From assembly GCF_005697565.1 (NCBI RefSeq), contig NZ_CP040004.1, positions 248,001-312,000 of the forward strand: 64,000 nt of DNA. The letters are read 5' to 3'. Positions 36,655-45,869 of this stretch are shown here, piece after piece. The DNA comes from Candidatus Nanosynbacter featherlites (lineage in GTDB: Bacteria > Patescibacteriota > Saccharimonadia > Saccharimonadales > Saccharimonadaceae). Each line of letters starts with the position of its first letter. The first letter of the stretch is position 1. Both the position numbers and the translations under genes were made by a program. The notes beneath the pieces are model-generated. The model was not told the origin of the DNA, made no database searches, and was given only the letters and a program-made list of their open reading frames with translations.

Positions 36655-36683
36655 TTGGTATCCTTGCCCGGATGTGCTACAAT
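36655..36683 (+). promoter_or_regulatory. Promoter of tRNA-Gln
   Basis: TTGGTA (36655-36660), 17-base spacer, TACAAT (36678-36683). Confidence 0.65.
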
Positions 36684-36719
36684 GTTACACGTAGCTACGC
36701 TCACACGCGTTGCTCGTAT

Positions 36720-36794
36720 TGGGCCGTCGCCAAGTGGTAAGGCACCAGGTTTTGGTCCTGGCATTCGGGGGTTCGAGTCCCTCCGGCCCAGCCA
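36720..36794 (+). tRNA. tRNA-Gln (anticodon TTG), CCA encoded
   Basis: Acceptor TGGGCCG/CGGCCCA, anticodon stem CCAGG/CCTGG with loop TTTTGGT giving TTG, T arm GGGGG TTCGAGT CCCTC, discriminator G and CCA. Canonical. It borders the accessory HEPN/KAP region. Confidence 0.95.
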
Positions 36795-36809
36795 TAGAAT
36801 TACGCATCA

Positions 36810-36844
36810 ACCGTCTAGTCCGGAGTGGCTGGGCGGTTTATTTG
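36810..36844 (+). terminator. Probable terminator after tRNA-Gln
   Basis: AACCGTC ... GGGCGGTT with one G-U pair, then TATTTG; moderate strength. Confidence 0.5.
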
Positions 36845-36865
36845 TCAAAGTGTTGCTACTTGGCA

Positions 36866-36871
36866 TATAAT
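36866..36871 (+). promoter_or_regulatory. -10 box of the HEPN gene
   Basis: TATAAT ending eight bases before the GTG at 36880. Confidence 0.65.
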
Positions 36872-36879
36872 AAACATTA

Positions 36880-38172
36880 GTGACCAATAGTAAAGATGAA
36901 AAGCTAAAGCTGCTCTATACACAATGCCGAGACGCATATCACGAATGGCTTGTAGAGCAAGGAAAAGACGATAGCTTCGGGGGTATACCACTTCCTGGAT
37001 GGTTTTATGACCCCTACAACATCCCTGCTGAGTTGCTGTTTAGGGCATTGTACGGAAAAGTCAACAATAAGACCACAGCGCGCGCTGAATTTGATAGCAA
37101 GCTTCTTAGCATGGTTTATAAAAATGATACCTATAACAGAGAATCGCTAACAGCAAGACCACAGGACTTAGAATACAAGAACTTCACTGTTTGCTTTCAA
37201 ATATATTTTCGGTCAAAGACTGCCAAAGCAGATCTATTCAAAACACAACTTACTCTTTCCGGTATTAAGTTTACATGGTGTAGCGAGCGAGCGTTTTGGA
37301 AGATAGTTGATAAGGTTGGCGGCACAAATGAGTATTTGTGGTATCGAAATAAAGTTTGTCCAAAGCTCAACAACGAATTTGATACTTACGCAGTTAGGGC
37401 TCAGGTCGCCGACCTTACTGTAGAAGAGGCTGTTAATAAAACTGCGAGAGCTTTTCAGGGTTTTATAGACTGTGTTAATGTCGTACAGTCGTTTAACCGT
37501 CAGAAACATAAGCTCTCACACGGCCCGAACGATAATAGGATGGCCATAAGTGATGTTGGTGTGTTTGTTGCAGAAGAAGATAGCAAAGTCGAGATACTCT
37601 GGTCTAATATAAGAAGACACTCTTTGCCTTCGGAAAGTCTTAATAGTTTAGATATTGGTAAAGAGCGTTTATATAAGGTGCTGATAAGGGCGTTTCAGGA
37701 TGATAATTCTGTAGTTGCCGAGCGATTGAAGTATACTGTTATGGAATTTGCGTCTGCTTTGAGCGCGGAAGATCCAAATCTTGGCCTGTTGGGATTTTGG
37801 AGGTGTCTAGAGATTGCTACCAGGAAAGCAAACCAACAAACTCGCAAAGAAGAAGAAATACTAAATATATTCAAAAATTATCGCCCTGAGGAAAAGTACT
37901 GGAAACAGCTAGGGTCTCTAATAAAGGAAGCTCGCAATACTTACGTTCATCAGGGTGTCTTTAGTGTAAAGGATACGCCCGACTACTACCTAAACTGGTC
38001 TAAGCAATACGCTGAAGCTGCCATTAGAATATTAATATGGCTTTACAAGAACCGTGCAATATGGAAAGATAATGACGACATCGATATCTTTTTTGATCAT
38101 TATAGCCAGTCAAGCCATAAGCTTGAGCTGGCTGGAAAGGTATTAAGGGGTCGCAGTGTTCGCGTTGCATGA
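36880..38172 (+). CDS. HEPN-domain (ApeA-like) putative defence RNase
   Basis: 430 residues, starting at GTG. No signal or membrane segments. The N-terminal ~260 residues are unrecognised, Phe/Tyr-rich alpha/beta. The C-terminal ~150 residues are helical with the HEPN R-x4-H motif EARNTYVHQG at about 350-360, preceded by LGFWRCLEIATRKANQQ, the layout of ApeA-like HEPN proteins. HEPN domains of this type are metal-independent RNases in toxin-antitoxin and abortive-infection systems. The gene is more AT-rich than the chromosome around it, directly follows tRNA-Gln, and faces the KAP NTPase gene with 26 bases between stops. RNase role is inferred from the motif. Confidence 0.65.
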   Translation: MTNSKDEKLKLLYTQCRDAYHEWLVEQGKDDSFGGIPLPGWFYDPYNIPAELLFRALYGKVNNKTTARAEFDSKLLSMVYKNDTYNRESLTARPQDLEYKNFTVCFQIYFRSKTAKADLFKTQLTLSGIKFTWCSERAFWKIVDKVGGTNEYLWYRNKVCPKLNNEFDTYAVRAQVADLTVEEAVNKTARAFQGFIDCVNVVQSFNRQKHKLSHGPNDNRMAISDVGVFVAEEDSKVEILWSNIRRHSLPSESLNSLDIGKERLYKVLIRAFQDDNSVVAERLKYTVMEFASALSAEDPNLGLLGFWRCLEIATRKANQQTRKEEEILNIFKNYRPEEKYWKQLGSLIKEARNTYVHQGVFSVKDTPDYYLNWSKQYAEAAIRILIWLYKNRAIWKDNDDIDIFFDHYSQSSHKLELAGKVLRGRSVRVA

Positions 38173-38198
38173 TTACAACTCGTGAGACTCCAAAGCTT

Positions 38199-40427
38199 CT
38201 ACTCTTTCGCCTCTTGTCTCTTATTAAAGAAGTAGCTAAACTGCTTTATTATGGCCTCCTTGAGCTCGGGGGATTTTTCATTTCCCACTTTTGCGATAGC
38301 ACGAATACTATCTGTCGTCGGACGCTCAAACAGTACAAGATCTACCTCCTGTATATTGCCTAGAGTACCATATCGCGGATCGGATATGATAATTTGGTGC
38401 AAAGTATCAATATTGATAACGGTATCTATACTACGCATTATATCTGGTGTCAAATCTCTATATGTATAATCGCTTCTGCCTATAGTATGCCAAGTTCCTA
38501 CGAACTGTAGTATAAAGCCTATTACATCATCTGCTGACTGTATCTTTTTCTCTAAATGCTGACTAGTCTCCTCTCTGGTGGAAAACTCAGCCCATCTTGT
38601 GTATAGTCGGATAGATGAGCCATTTTGACTGAGTAGCGGCAATTTATCATTCTTAGCAAAGCACCTAATATACTGCAAAGCAGTAGTCTTGTATTGTTGA
38701 ATCTGATCTTTCTTCAGTTCAATAGAGTGATTCCCCTTATTTGTACTGTAATGAATTACGTGGTCTATAGTGCGTGAGAATGTATCTATTCTGTCTTGGT
38801 CGAAGAGATGATTAATGAGAGATATATATCCTGTGATCTTTTCATGTTCACCTTCACCGGCAAGTATGCCATCGATAGTAAATAACACTCTCTCTAATGC
38901 TGTAAGTGTTAGTGAAGATGATCTGGCAGTAGGCATTCCTTCGATTAAATCCAGTAGACATGTACAGAATGCCAGTTTGTTTTCTATGACGCTGTGTCTT
39001 TTAGAGATAATCCATAGTGCTGTGGCAATGTTATTCTCGTTGATTATGTGTAAGTTTTTACGAATAGAGGCTTCGTCAGCGGAATTCGTCAGTAAGTTCA
39101 TAACTGCAACATCAGAGATATCCTCTATTTCGTCAAGCGATGCAAAGAACTTCTCGAAATAATAGTCTGAGGCAATCCGTTGGTGATACCGTAGGTCATC
39201 CTCGTTTATATTGCCATAGCCCTTAAGTGTATATGCAACAAAAGGAAATAATTCTTGTACTATCTCTAACCAACGATCGTCGCCTCCGAAAGTATTCTGA
39301 AGGTCCTTCTTGCGAGAGGCGTCATCATTAATGCCATATTTGGAGCTGTTTTTTTCTATTAACATATCCCCGTTGTCTTTGATTCTTTTATATAGGCCAT
39401 CGTCAAATAGGCGAATAATTTCAAGCACTATGACATCAACCATATTCATCTCTCCGTGGCACAGGGGAAGCCTAAACAATAATGAATTATTCAGTTGGTT
39501 AATATCTCTCGGTGATTGTATATATGCACCCAGGTTATGATACTCGAGTATGAGTCGGAATCGCTCTATTTCATTTTCCTCTAAGACAATGGAATGTTGC
39601 TTACAGATTGACTCAATAGTAGCCGCCAGCATCCTATTTAGCGACGACCTGCTTGCTTTGGGTAACTCAAGAGGTATTTGTATAATTTTTTCGAGGTATT
39701 CTTGGCCGCTGGCACCTTGTGGAAGGAATTGTTCAATTGCTGATGCAACATACCTATTGTCAAATGGGAGTATATATACTATGCCGGCATAGTTTGCTAT
39801 TTGGGCGATTATATGCATCAGATCTGCGATGCTTTGACTTTCAAGTCTGTCTATGTCATCAATGACAACGATCACTTTTTTACCTGATTTCTTGATTTTT
39901 TCCTGTGTTTTAATCTTAATCTTATTTATGAAGTAGCTCGATTGTAGTATCCTGCTGACATAATCCATGCTTGCTGTAATCCTACCGAGGTATATGGACG
40001 TCTCCTTGCGACCCCCAGAGTTAAGATCGATCTCTATAGTGGAATCAATTGGAAGTTTTGCTCTACTTAATTTGCCGAAGAATTTGCTAGTTTTTTCTCG
40101 AAAGCCGCCGAAGGCTTTGTCGGTAACTTTTTCGTATATGTTTTTAAGAATTTCATGAAAAATTGCGTCGCCGTTGCCATTAAGCTCCCAGGCATTAAGT
40201 TTGACAAGGACTGGTTTATGCTTTCTCGTGCTGTCATTAATTCTTTGTTCAATTAAATTAATAGTAGATGTCTTACCGGAGCCCCAGCTTGCATACAGGC
40301 CGATGATAAAGCTCTTCTCTTTGTCGAGTGAGTTCAGGATACTGACTATTTTTTCTGCAAAAGAAAGCCTTCCAAGTGAGTCATATTTCTTTGAATTGAT
40401 CGGACTATCAGAGCTATAGGTATTCAT
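38199..40427 (-). CDS. KAP-family P-loop NTPase, soluble form
   Basis: 742 residues. Walker A GLYASWGSGKTSTIN at about 43-57, Walker B KVIVVIDDIDRL at about 190-200, and IIQIPLELP followed by SPRDINQL sensor-like segments are characteristic of KAP NTPases. Most KAP proteins carry membrane helices between Walker A and B; none is apparent here. The C-terminal ~400 residues are helical and unrecognised, possibly a sensor. Strongly AT-rich. KAP ATPases recur in phage-defence loci; with the convergent HEPN gene this suggests a sensor/effector pair. A TATAAT box ends ten bases before the ATG. Confidence 0.75.
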   Translation of the reverse strand: MNTYSSDSPINSKKYDSLGRLSFAEKIVSILNSLDKEKSFIIGLYASWGSGKTSTINLIEQRINDSTRKHKPVLVKLNAWELNGNGDAIFHEILKNIYEKVTDKAFGGFREKTSKFFGKLSRAKLPIDSTIEIDLNSGGRKETSIYLGRITASMDYVSRILQSSYFINKIKIKTQEKIKKSGKKVIVVIDDIDRLESQSIADLMHIIAQIANYAGIVYILPFDNRYVASAIEQFLPQGASGQEYLEKIIQIPLELPKASRSSLNRMLAATIESICKQHSIVLEENEIERFRLILEYHNLGAYIQSPRDINQLNNSLLFRLPLCHGEMNMVDVIVLEIIRLFDDGLYKRIKDNGDMLIEKNSSKYGINDDASRKKDLQNTFGGDDRWLEIVQELFPFVAYTLKGYGNINEDDLRYHQRIASDYYFEKFFASLDEIEDISDVAVMNLLTNSADEASIRKNLHIINENNIATALWIISKRHSVIENKLAFCTCLLDLIEGMPTARSSSLTLTALERVLFTIDGILAGEGEHEKITGYISLINHLFDQDRIDTFSRTIDHVIHYSTNKGNHSIELKKDQIQQYKTTALQYIRCFAKNDKLPLLSQNGSSIRLYTRWAEFSTREETSQHLEKKIQSADDVIGFILQFVGTWHTIGRSDYTYRDLTPDIMRSIDTVINIDTLHQIIISDPRYGTLGNIQEVDLVLFERPTTDSIRAIAKVGNEKSPELKEAIIKQFSYFFNKRQEAKE

Positions 40428-40430
40428 TCT

Positions 40431-40640
40431 ACAGATTATTATAACCCACAGTATAAAAATAGCTAATAAACTATTGGTTTCTCAGTGCAAGTACCCCTTT
40501 AATGTACCTTTAGCAAGCTTGGCTTGTTGTCTATAGCTCTCAGTTGCCAACATATCGCGGTCGATCATAATCCATAAGAGGCTTTACTTTTCACCGCTCT
40601 AAGGCTTGAGATTTTCATGCTTAGCTAATTTGGTTTGCTA
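40431..40640. other. Intergenic stretch beyond the KAP gene
   Basis: About 210 bases holding the KAP promoter; otherwise no frame, promoter or convincing repeat. No copy of the tRNA-Gln 3' end is visible here that would mark an attachment site. Confidence 0.5.
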
Positions 40641-40670
40641 AGAACACCCATCGTATTGCATGGGTGTTCT
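40641..40670 (-). terminator. Hairpin terminator between KAP gene and second P-type ATPase
   Basis: AGAACACCCAT (40641-40651) pairs with ATGGGTGTTCT (40660-40670). No strong T tract on either strand, so efficiency is uncertain; position suits the end of the ATPase gene. Confidence 0.55.
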
Positions 40671-40685
40671 TGTGTATTCTGTAGC

Positions 40686-43181
40686 TTATCTCTTCCTCAT
40701 AAAATACTTATGCCATTCAGAGACAACAATTGGGATGATGAATGACACCAGGCTGATGATGATCATGTCACTGAGGGCGACGTGTGCGATGTGCAGGACT
40801 TCGCCAAGGGGCCCAAAGAAGACCAGGATTTGCAGGATGATGGACAGGCTCATGCCGGCGTAGAAACTCTTGTTCATGACTTTCAATCGCTTCAGGAGCG
40901 ACTCATCATCAGAGCGAGCGTTGAACGCATTTGCCCACTGGCTGACCACTAGGGCGATGAAGGCCATGGTTTGGGCGTACGCATGTCCTTGCCGCTGCTC
41001 AAAGAAGATGTAAACCGCCAAGGCGATAGCTGACATGGTGCCGGCGACGATAACCATTCGCCAGACCATCATGTGGTTCAAAATTGGAGCATCTGGCTTT
41101 TCGGGTGGACGATTCATCACCCCTTTCTCTGTTGGCTCCAAGCCAAGCGGGATGACCATCGAGGTGTCAGTGACCAGATTGACCCAGAGGATTTGCACCG
41201 GCTCCAGCGGGGTTTTGATGCCAATCAGCAGCGCACTAATCATGGTGATCAGCTCGCCGGTGTTGGTCGACAGCAGATAAAACAGCATGCGGCGAATGTT
41301 GGCAATGATGGTTCGCCCTTCGTGCATGGCGTCGATGATGGTTTTGAAATTATCATCCAGCAAAATGATAGCTCCAGCGTCACGCGCAATGTGCGAGCCC
41401 GAACCCATGGCCACGCCAATGTGGGCGTTACTGAGCGCTGGCACATCATTGACGCCGTCCCCTGTCATGGCGGTGATGTGGTGATTTTTGAGAATGGTCA
41501 GCAAGCGGTATTTTTGCTCAGGGATGACACGTGAAAAGACTTTGGTTCGCTCGACGATTGGATCAAGCTGTTCATCCGTTAGTTTGCTCATTTGGCGGCA
41601 GTCAAACACCTCGCCACGATCTTTAACCATGCCCAATTGGTGTCCAATTTGATAGGCTGTCTCAAAATGATCGCCGGTGATCATGCGTACGGATACGCCA
41701 GCTTTCAGAGCGGCGCGAATTGCTCGAGGCGCTTCTGGGCGCAAGACGTCGCTGACTGCTACAAAACCTTCAAAGGTTAATTTTTTGCCTTTCAATTCGT
41801 AAAATTCATGAACTGGGTGTGCTGATGTGTAGGACGCCAGTCCGATGACTCGCTGTCCCTTGGCGGCAAATTCTTCCAGAGCTGCCAGGGCTTGTTTTTT
41901 GACAGCAGCGCTTACTTTGCAGGCCGCCAAAATCTGTTCAGGCGCACCTTTGAGGTGCAGCTGAAAATCCTTGCCATGATGCCACACAGCAGCGGACATA
42001 CTGAAATCTTGATTGAACGGTATGTCACGAAATGACGAATTTTTGACTTGGACGCCATGTGTGCGCACAAATTCTTCCAGTGCAATATCAAGCGGGTCGT
42101 GGCTTTTGGCGTCGCCACGGTTGATGGTGCGGGCGATGATGTCGATGACGGCTGTGTCATTAGGGGACCAAGTTTCTTGAACGGTCAATTTGTTTTTGGT
42201 CAACGTGCCGGTTTTGTCTGTGGCGATGGTGGTGATGACGCCGATGGTCTCGATGGCTCGCATCTGATATACCAAGGCTTTTTTGGCAGCCATGCGTCGC
42301 ATGCCCAACACTAACACCACCGAGATGGCGATTGGTAGGCTCTCGGGAACGGCACTGACAGCCAGTGCCATGACAAAGCGCAGGCTCTCCAGAACGTCCA
42401 TGCCGCGCAGCAGACTGAGTCCAAAGGCCACGACGCTGACGGCAGTGATAACGGTGATGATTCTGGTGATCAGGACGTCGATTTTTTGCTGGACGGGACT
42501 TTGAGTGTTTTGTCGTTTTGACAGCGTGGCAAGGTTGCCGAACTCGGTGTTGTTGCCGGTGGTTACCACGACACCAGTTCCGGTGCCGCTGATGATGAAC
42601 GAACCTTGAAATAGCATGTTGGTTTGCTCATATAATTCTTTGTGGCCCTCCAGGACGTCAGGTTTTTTGCTGATGGGTAATGATTCGCCGGTCAATTGTG
42701 ATTCGTCGACCCGCAAGTTAGCTGTTCGGAGGAGCCTGATGTCTGCGGGGATTTTTTCGCCTTCAGCCAGGGTGATGATGTCGCCAGGTACCAGTTGTGA
42801 GGCGTCGACACGGGCTGTATGATTGCCGCGTAGTACGTCAACCTTTTGTACGCTGCGTTTGGACAGACTGCGCAGGACACGGTCGGTGGAAAATTGCTGT
42901 ACATAGAAAATGATTGCCGAGATGGCGATGATTACCAAAATGATGACCGCGTCAATGTGATCGCCGTGCCACAAACTGATGGCAGCTGCCACCCCTAGCA
43001 CCAGTATGAAAATATCCAAAAACGGTTCTACAATCTTTTTCCAGAGTGGCTCGGATTCGATCTTGATAACGTTGATGCCGTACTGCTTTTGGCGACGCTT
43101 AACTTCTCTGGCCGTCAGCCCGCATTCATTTGTGCGTAATTTTTTCAGGGTTTCGTGAGCGGGCGTGGCGTAAAATGTCAT
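40686..43181 (-). CDS. Calcium/magnesium-type P-type ATPase (P2)
   Basis: 831 residues. N-terminal cation-ATPase domain, LTGESLPISKK, phosphorylation site IATDKTGTLTKNKL, MITGDHFETAYQIG, AMTGDGVNDVPALSNAHIGVAMG, and ten membrane helices including VSAVPESLPIAISVVL (the PEGLP/PESLP helix 4 of P2 pumps). The C-terminal six-helix domain is complete. Likely exports Ca2+ or transports a related cation. TATACT box seven bases before the ATG. Confidence 0.92.
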   Translation of the reverse strand: MTFYATPAHETLKKLRTNECGLTAREVKRRQKQYGINVIKIESEPLWKKIVEPFLDIFILVLGVAAAISLWHGDHIDAVIILVIIAISAIIFYVQQFSTDRVLRSLSKRSVQKVDVLRGNHTARVDASQLVPGDIITLAEGEKIPADIRLLRTANLRVDESQLTGESLPISKKPDVLEGHKELYEQTNMLFQGSFIISGTGTGVVVTTGNNTEFGNLATLSKRQNTQSPVQQKIDVLITRIITVITAVSVVAFGLSLLRGMDVLESLRFVMALAVSAVPESLPIAISVVLVLGMRRMAAKKALVYQMRAIETIGVITTIATDKTGTLTKNKLTVQETWSPNDTAVIDIIARTINRGDAKSHDPLDIALEEFVRTHGVQVKNSSFRDIPFNQDFSMSAAVWHHGKDFQLHLKGAPEQILAACKVSAAVKKQALAALEEFAAKGQRVIGLASYTSAHPVHEFYELKGKKLTFEGFVAVSDVLRPEAPRAIRAALKAGVSVRMITGDHFETAYQIGHQLGMVKDRGEVFDCRQMSKLTDEQLDPIVERTKVFSRVIPEQKYRLLTILKNHHITAMTGDGVNDVPALSNAHIGVAMGSGSHIARDAGAIILLDDNFKTIIDAMHEGRTIIANIRRMLFYLLSTNTGELITMISALLIGIKTPLEPVQILWVNLVTDTSMVIPLGLEPTEKGVMNRPPEKPDAPILNHMMVWRMVIVAGTMSAIALAVYIFFEQRQGHAYAQTMAFIALVVSQWANAFNARSDDESLLKRLKVMNKSFYAGMSLSIILQILVFFGPLGEVLHIAHVALSDMIIISLVSFIIPIVVSEWHKYFMRKR

Positions 43182-43221
43182 ACTTCATAGTATAAAGCAA
43201 AAAGCATAAGCGGTCTAATTC

Positions 43222-44265
43222 TTACTGCACGTATTTTTTGGCGCGAGCTTTGTCAACCTGTACGGTTTCGAAGACAGTTTTGGCCATTTGGTCAAAGGCG
43301 TTCTTGCCTTCAGCGTTGTAGCGGCCGGCTCCCTGCAATATCACGCCGTCCTTGTCAAAATAGTAAAAGAAGGTTACGTAGCTTGTTGGATCACTTTGTG
43401 GCGCTGTGTGCCATACTTCTTTGGAATTGTACTTGGTGATTTGGTCGTATTTGTGGGTGCCAGCTTTTACGTAGTAGTCATCTGCAGTCGCCTGCTCTAA
43501 CGTTTTCGAGGTGGAGACAGGACGAACCGTGAGGCTGATTTGGACGTTATTTCTGGTGCCAACAAAGGTGATTTTGTCGTCAGCGCTGGACCGCTGGGTG
43601 ATACTGAAGCCATCGATTTCATTGGCGAACTTATTCACCTTCACGATTTCTCGGTCATCTGAGGTGTATTCTTGGTCGGGCGCTTGGTAATTACTGTCGT
43701 ACCTGACAGATTTGACCAGGGACTGGATACTGGATGATTCAAACAAGGTTTTACTGCCTGAAGCATTGCTGATGTTTTCAATGTCCAGGTGGAGTTCGTA
43801 CCATTCTTGGTCACGCTGAACTAGTGGTATTTTGACGATGTAGTGATATGAATTGTCATCATAGGCATAACCTCCCAGCGCACCAGTGGCTTTGTCGGCC
43901 TTGAGCTCAGTGAAATTACCGCGTTTTTTGGCAGCTTCTAGGTCGTTGGCGCGGCTGGCTTTCCCGACCTGGGCAATCTTGGCGGTGATGGTGTACGTCT
44001 CACCCTTGTCTTTGATGGTCATGGTCGGAAAACGTGGACGCTCTTCGCTTTTGATATCGTACGAATATTGATCTTTCGGCAGTAACATGGTGGCAGCAAT
44101 GTTATAGCCGTCAGAAGCGAAATGAACTGTGTTGGCAGCCAGACGCTGATTGATCTGCTCTTTTTGATAGTGATTATAAAATATAATTCCAAGGACGCTG
44201 ACTGCAATGACAAATAAGCCAATGAAAACGCCAATGAAAATCTGTTGTTTTTGTCTTCTACGCAT
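43222..44265 (-). CDS. Unrecognised membrane-anchored extracytoplasmic protein
   Basis: 347 residues: basic N-terminus MRRRQKQQ, one membrane helix at about 9-30, then ~310 residues of Tyr/Lys/Asp-rich sequence, probably beta-rich and outside the cell. No motif recognised, no cysteine. TATAAT box seven bases before the ATG. The next gene on the same strand ends well upstream with its own terminator, so it is monocistronic. Confidence 0.7.
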   Translation of the reverse strand: MRRRQKQQIFIGVFIGLFVIAVSVLGIIFYNHYQKEQINQRLAANTVHFASDGYNIAATMLLPKDQYSYDIKSEERPRFPTMTIKDKGETYTITAKIAQVGKASRANDLEAAKKRGNFTELKADKATGALGGYAYDDNSYHYIVKIPLVQRDQEWYELHLDIENISNASGSKTLFESSSIQSLVKSVRYDSNYQAPDQEYTSDDREIVKVNKFANEIDGFSITQRSSADDKITFVGTRNNVQISLTVRPVSTSKTLEQATADDYYVKAGTHKYDQITKYNSKEVWHTAPQSDPTSYVTFFYYFDKDGVILQGAGRYNAEGKNAFDQMAKTVFETVQVDKARAKKYVQ

Positions 44266-44306
44266 AAGCGGTATTATATTTTGTTTATGCTAAATTGTCA
44301 ATCGCA

Positions 44307-44338
44307 CCAAAAGAGCTTCCGCCATGGTGACGGAAGCT
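44307..44338 (-). terminator. Terminator of the GreA-like gene
   Basis: AGCTTCCG / CGGAAGCT (44314-44321 with 44331-44338), followed on the minus strand by CTTTTGG. Confidence 0.7.
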
Positions 44339-44361
44339 GAAGGGGGTGTGGTGGTTCGTAG

Positions 44362-44829
44362 TTATCGGATGGCAACCAGCTGAGCGCGCTGTAATTTGAC
44401 GCCAGCACACCAGGAAACGGTATCCTTGGGGCGCTTGTCTAGTAGACTGCGACCCAACGGGCTGTCTATGGATATGCGGCCGTCTGTCGGATTGGCTTCT
44501 AGACTGTCAACCAGTATGTAGTGAAGCATGCGACCTTGCTGATCGACTAAGTCAACGATTGAGCCCAGGGCGACGCGTAGGCGGTCGCGTTTGCGTGGTA
44601 GTGGCTTGGCGTTCTTTAGCATGTGGCGCAAATTGGCCAATTTGCCACTGACGAGTTCCAGGTTCATGATGACCTCATTGCGCTGCAATTTGTCGTCGCG
44701 GGATTTGGCGCGACCAATTTCACGCAAGGTGAACTGGAGTGCTTTTTCTTGCGCTTCTAACTGAGAAATTTCTTTGTGTAATTCTTTAAAGCCTTTTTGA
44801 CTGAGATGCGTCGTTCGTACATTACTCAT
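44362..44829 (-). CDS. GreA/GreB-family transcription factor
   Basis: 155 residues. N-terminal coiled coil beginning LSQKGFKELHKEISQLE and C-terminal FKBP-like domain with GRISIDSPLGRSLLDKRPKD. These factors enter the RNA polymerase channel and stimulate transcript cleavage. The coiled-coil tip here (KSRDDKLQRNE) differs from the usual GDxxENAEY acidic tip, so it may be a non-cleaving paralog such as a Gfh or Rnk-type factor. Upstream there is a CGGTTG/CAACCG hairpin and an AAAGGGG ribosome site, so it is leadered. Confidence 0.8.
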   Translation of the reverse strand: MSNVRTTHLSQKGFKELHKEISQLEAQEKALQFTLREIGRAKSRDDKLQRNEVIMNLELVSGKLANLRHMLKNAKPLPRKRDRLRVALGSIVDLVDQQGRMLHYILVDSLEANPTDGRISIDSPLGRSLLDKRPKDTVSWCAGVKLQRAQLVAIR

Positions 44830-44903
44830 AGTACCCCTTTCCCGGTTGCTTACCCAACCGACACTATCTAGTACATCACGCCTACCTGAAAAATACCTGA
44901 AAT

Positions 44904-45869
44904 TTAGCGTTTTGGCAGCGAAAGTGTAAATGTCGTGATTTTTCCAGGGGTGGATCGTGCAGAAATATGCCCGCCCAAGGCACGAGTTAGTTGATGCGCC
45001 AGGCTGAGCCCCAGCCCGTAACTATTGGCGTGTTGTTGGCCGCTGTAAAATCGTTCAAAGATGTGCGGCAAATCCTTGGTGTTGATACCTGGGCCGCGGT
45101 TAGTGACGGTGATAACGACGGTTGTTTTAAGGAGCTTGATAGTAAGGTCAATGGGAGAAGTGTCGGGGCTGTGCTTGACAGCATTGTCCAGAAGCACTGC
45201 AATCACCTCTCGTACTGCTGGTCGGTTCATGGTGACCGCCAAGTCATCGGGGGCGTGCAGTGTCACCCGCTCCTTGCCCGGCCTGGAATTGATCAGATTG
45301 TTGGTTAATTCTACCAGGTCAAATTTTTCGATGTTGGATGAGAGTTGCCATTCGCTGTGGGACAATTCTAAAAGCATGGTGGCAAGTTCGTTCAGACGAT
45401 TGATCTCCTCAAGATTGCTTGCCAGTGTTTGCCGCAGCTCTGATTTGGGCGTTTTGGGATTGTGCAGCGCCAGCTCGGCCTCAGCTTTCATGATGGCCAG
45501 TGGTGTGCGCAGCTGATGGCTGGCATTGGCAACAAAGCGTGATTGGGCTTGGTGTGCGGCTTCAATTGGCTCCAGGGTGCGTTGCGCCAACAGATAAGCG
45601 ATAACCCCACCGCCCAGTAACACCACCAAGTTGAGATATGCCAAGCTGATGATGAGGTTGGTGTCGGTGGCCTCCATCTGCTCGCTCAGCGGCTTGTCTA
45701 GTGAACTGCCGCTGACCAGCCCGCGCTTAACGGCAAAACCTTGCAAACGAGCGTCAATTTCCGAGCGCGCAATGTTAAAGATGATACAGCTAAACAGCAG
45801 ACTGACCATCATCAATATCAACAGATACCAGCTGGCTAGTTTGATGGTGGCTGAGGTAAATAATTTCAC
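44904..45869 (-). CDS. Sensor histidine kinase
   Basis: 321 residues, starting at GTG 45869 with GGAGG seven bases upstream. Two membrane helices (about 10-35 and 72-92) frame a short ~40-residue outer loop. H-box FVANASHQLRTPLAIMKAE, N-box LLDNAVKHSPD, G boxes GPGINTKDLPHIFERFYSG and YGLGLSLAHQL. Start overlaps the end of the response-regulator gene. The tiny sensor loop suggests it reads membrane state or a partner protein, for instance the adjacent ABC exporter. Confidence 0.93.
   Translation of the reverse strand: MKLFTSATIKLASWYLLILMMVSLLFSCIIFNIARSEIDARLQGFAVKRGLVSGSSLDKPLSEQMEATDTNLIISLAYLNLVVLLGGGVIAYLLAQRTLEPIEAAHQAQSRFVANASHQLRTPLAIMKAEAELALHNPKTPKSELRQTLASNLEEINRLNELATMLLELSHSEWQLSSNIEKFDLVELTNNLINSRPGKERVTLHAPDDLAVTMNRPAVREVIAVLLDNAVKHSPDTSPIDLTIKLLKTTVVITVTNRGPGINTKDLPHIFERFYSGQQHANSYGLGLSLAHQLTRALGGHISARSTPGKITTFTLSLPKR

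Noticed and set aside
36880..40690. Integrated element with att direct repeats at tRNA-Gln
   Set aside because: No integrase and no second copy of the tRNA 3' end seen at the far side; only AT content and position suggest transfer.
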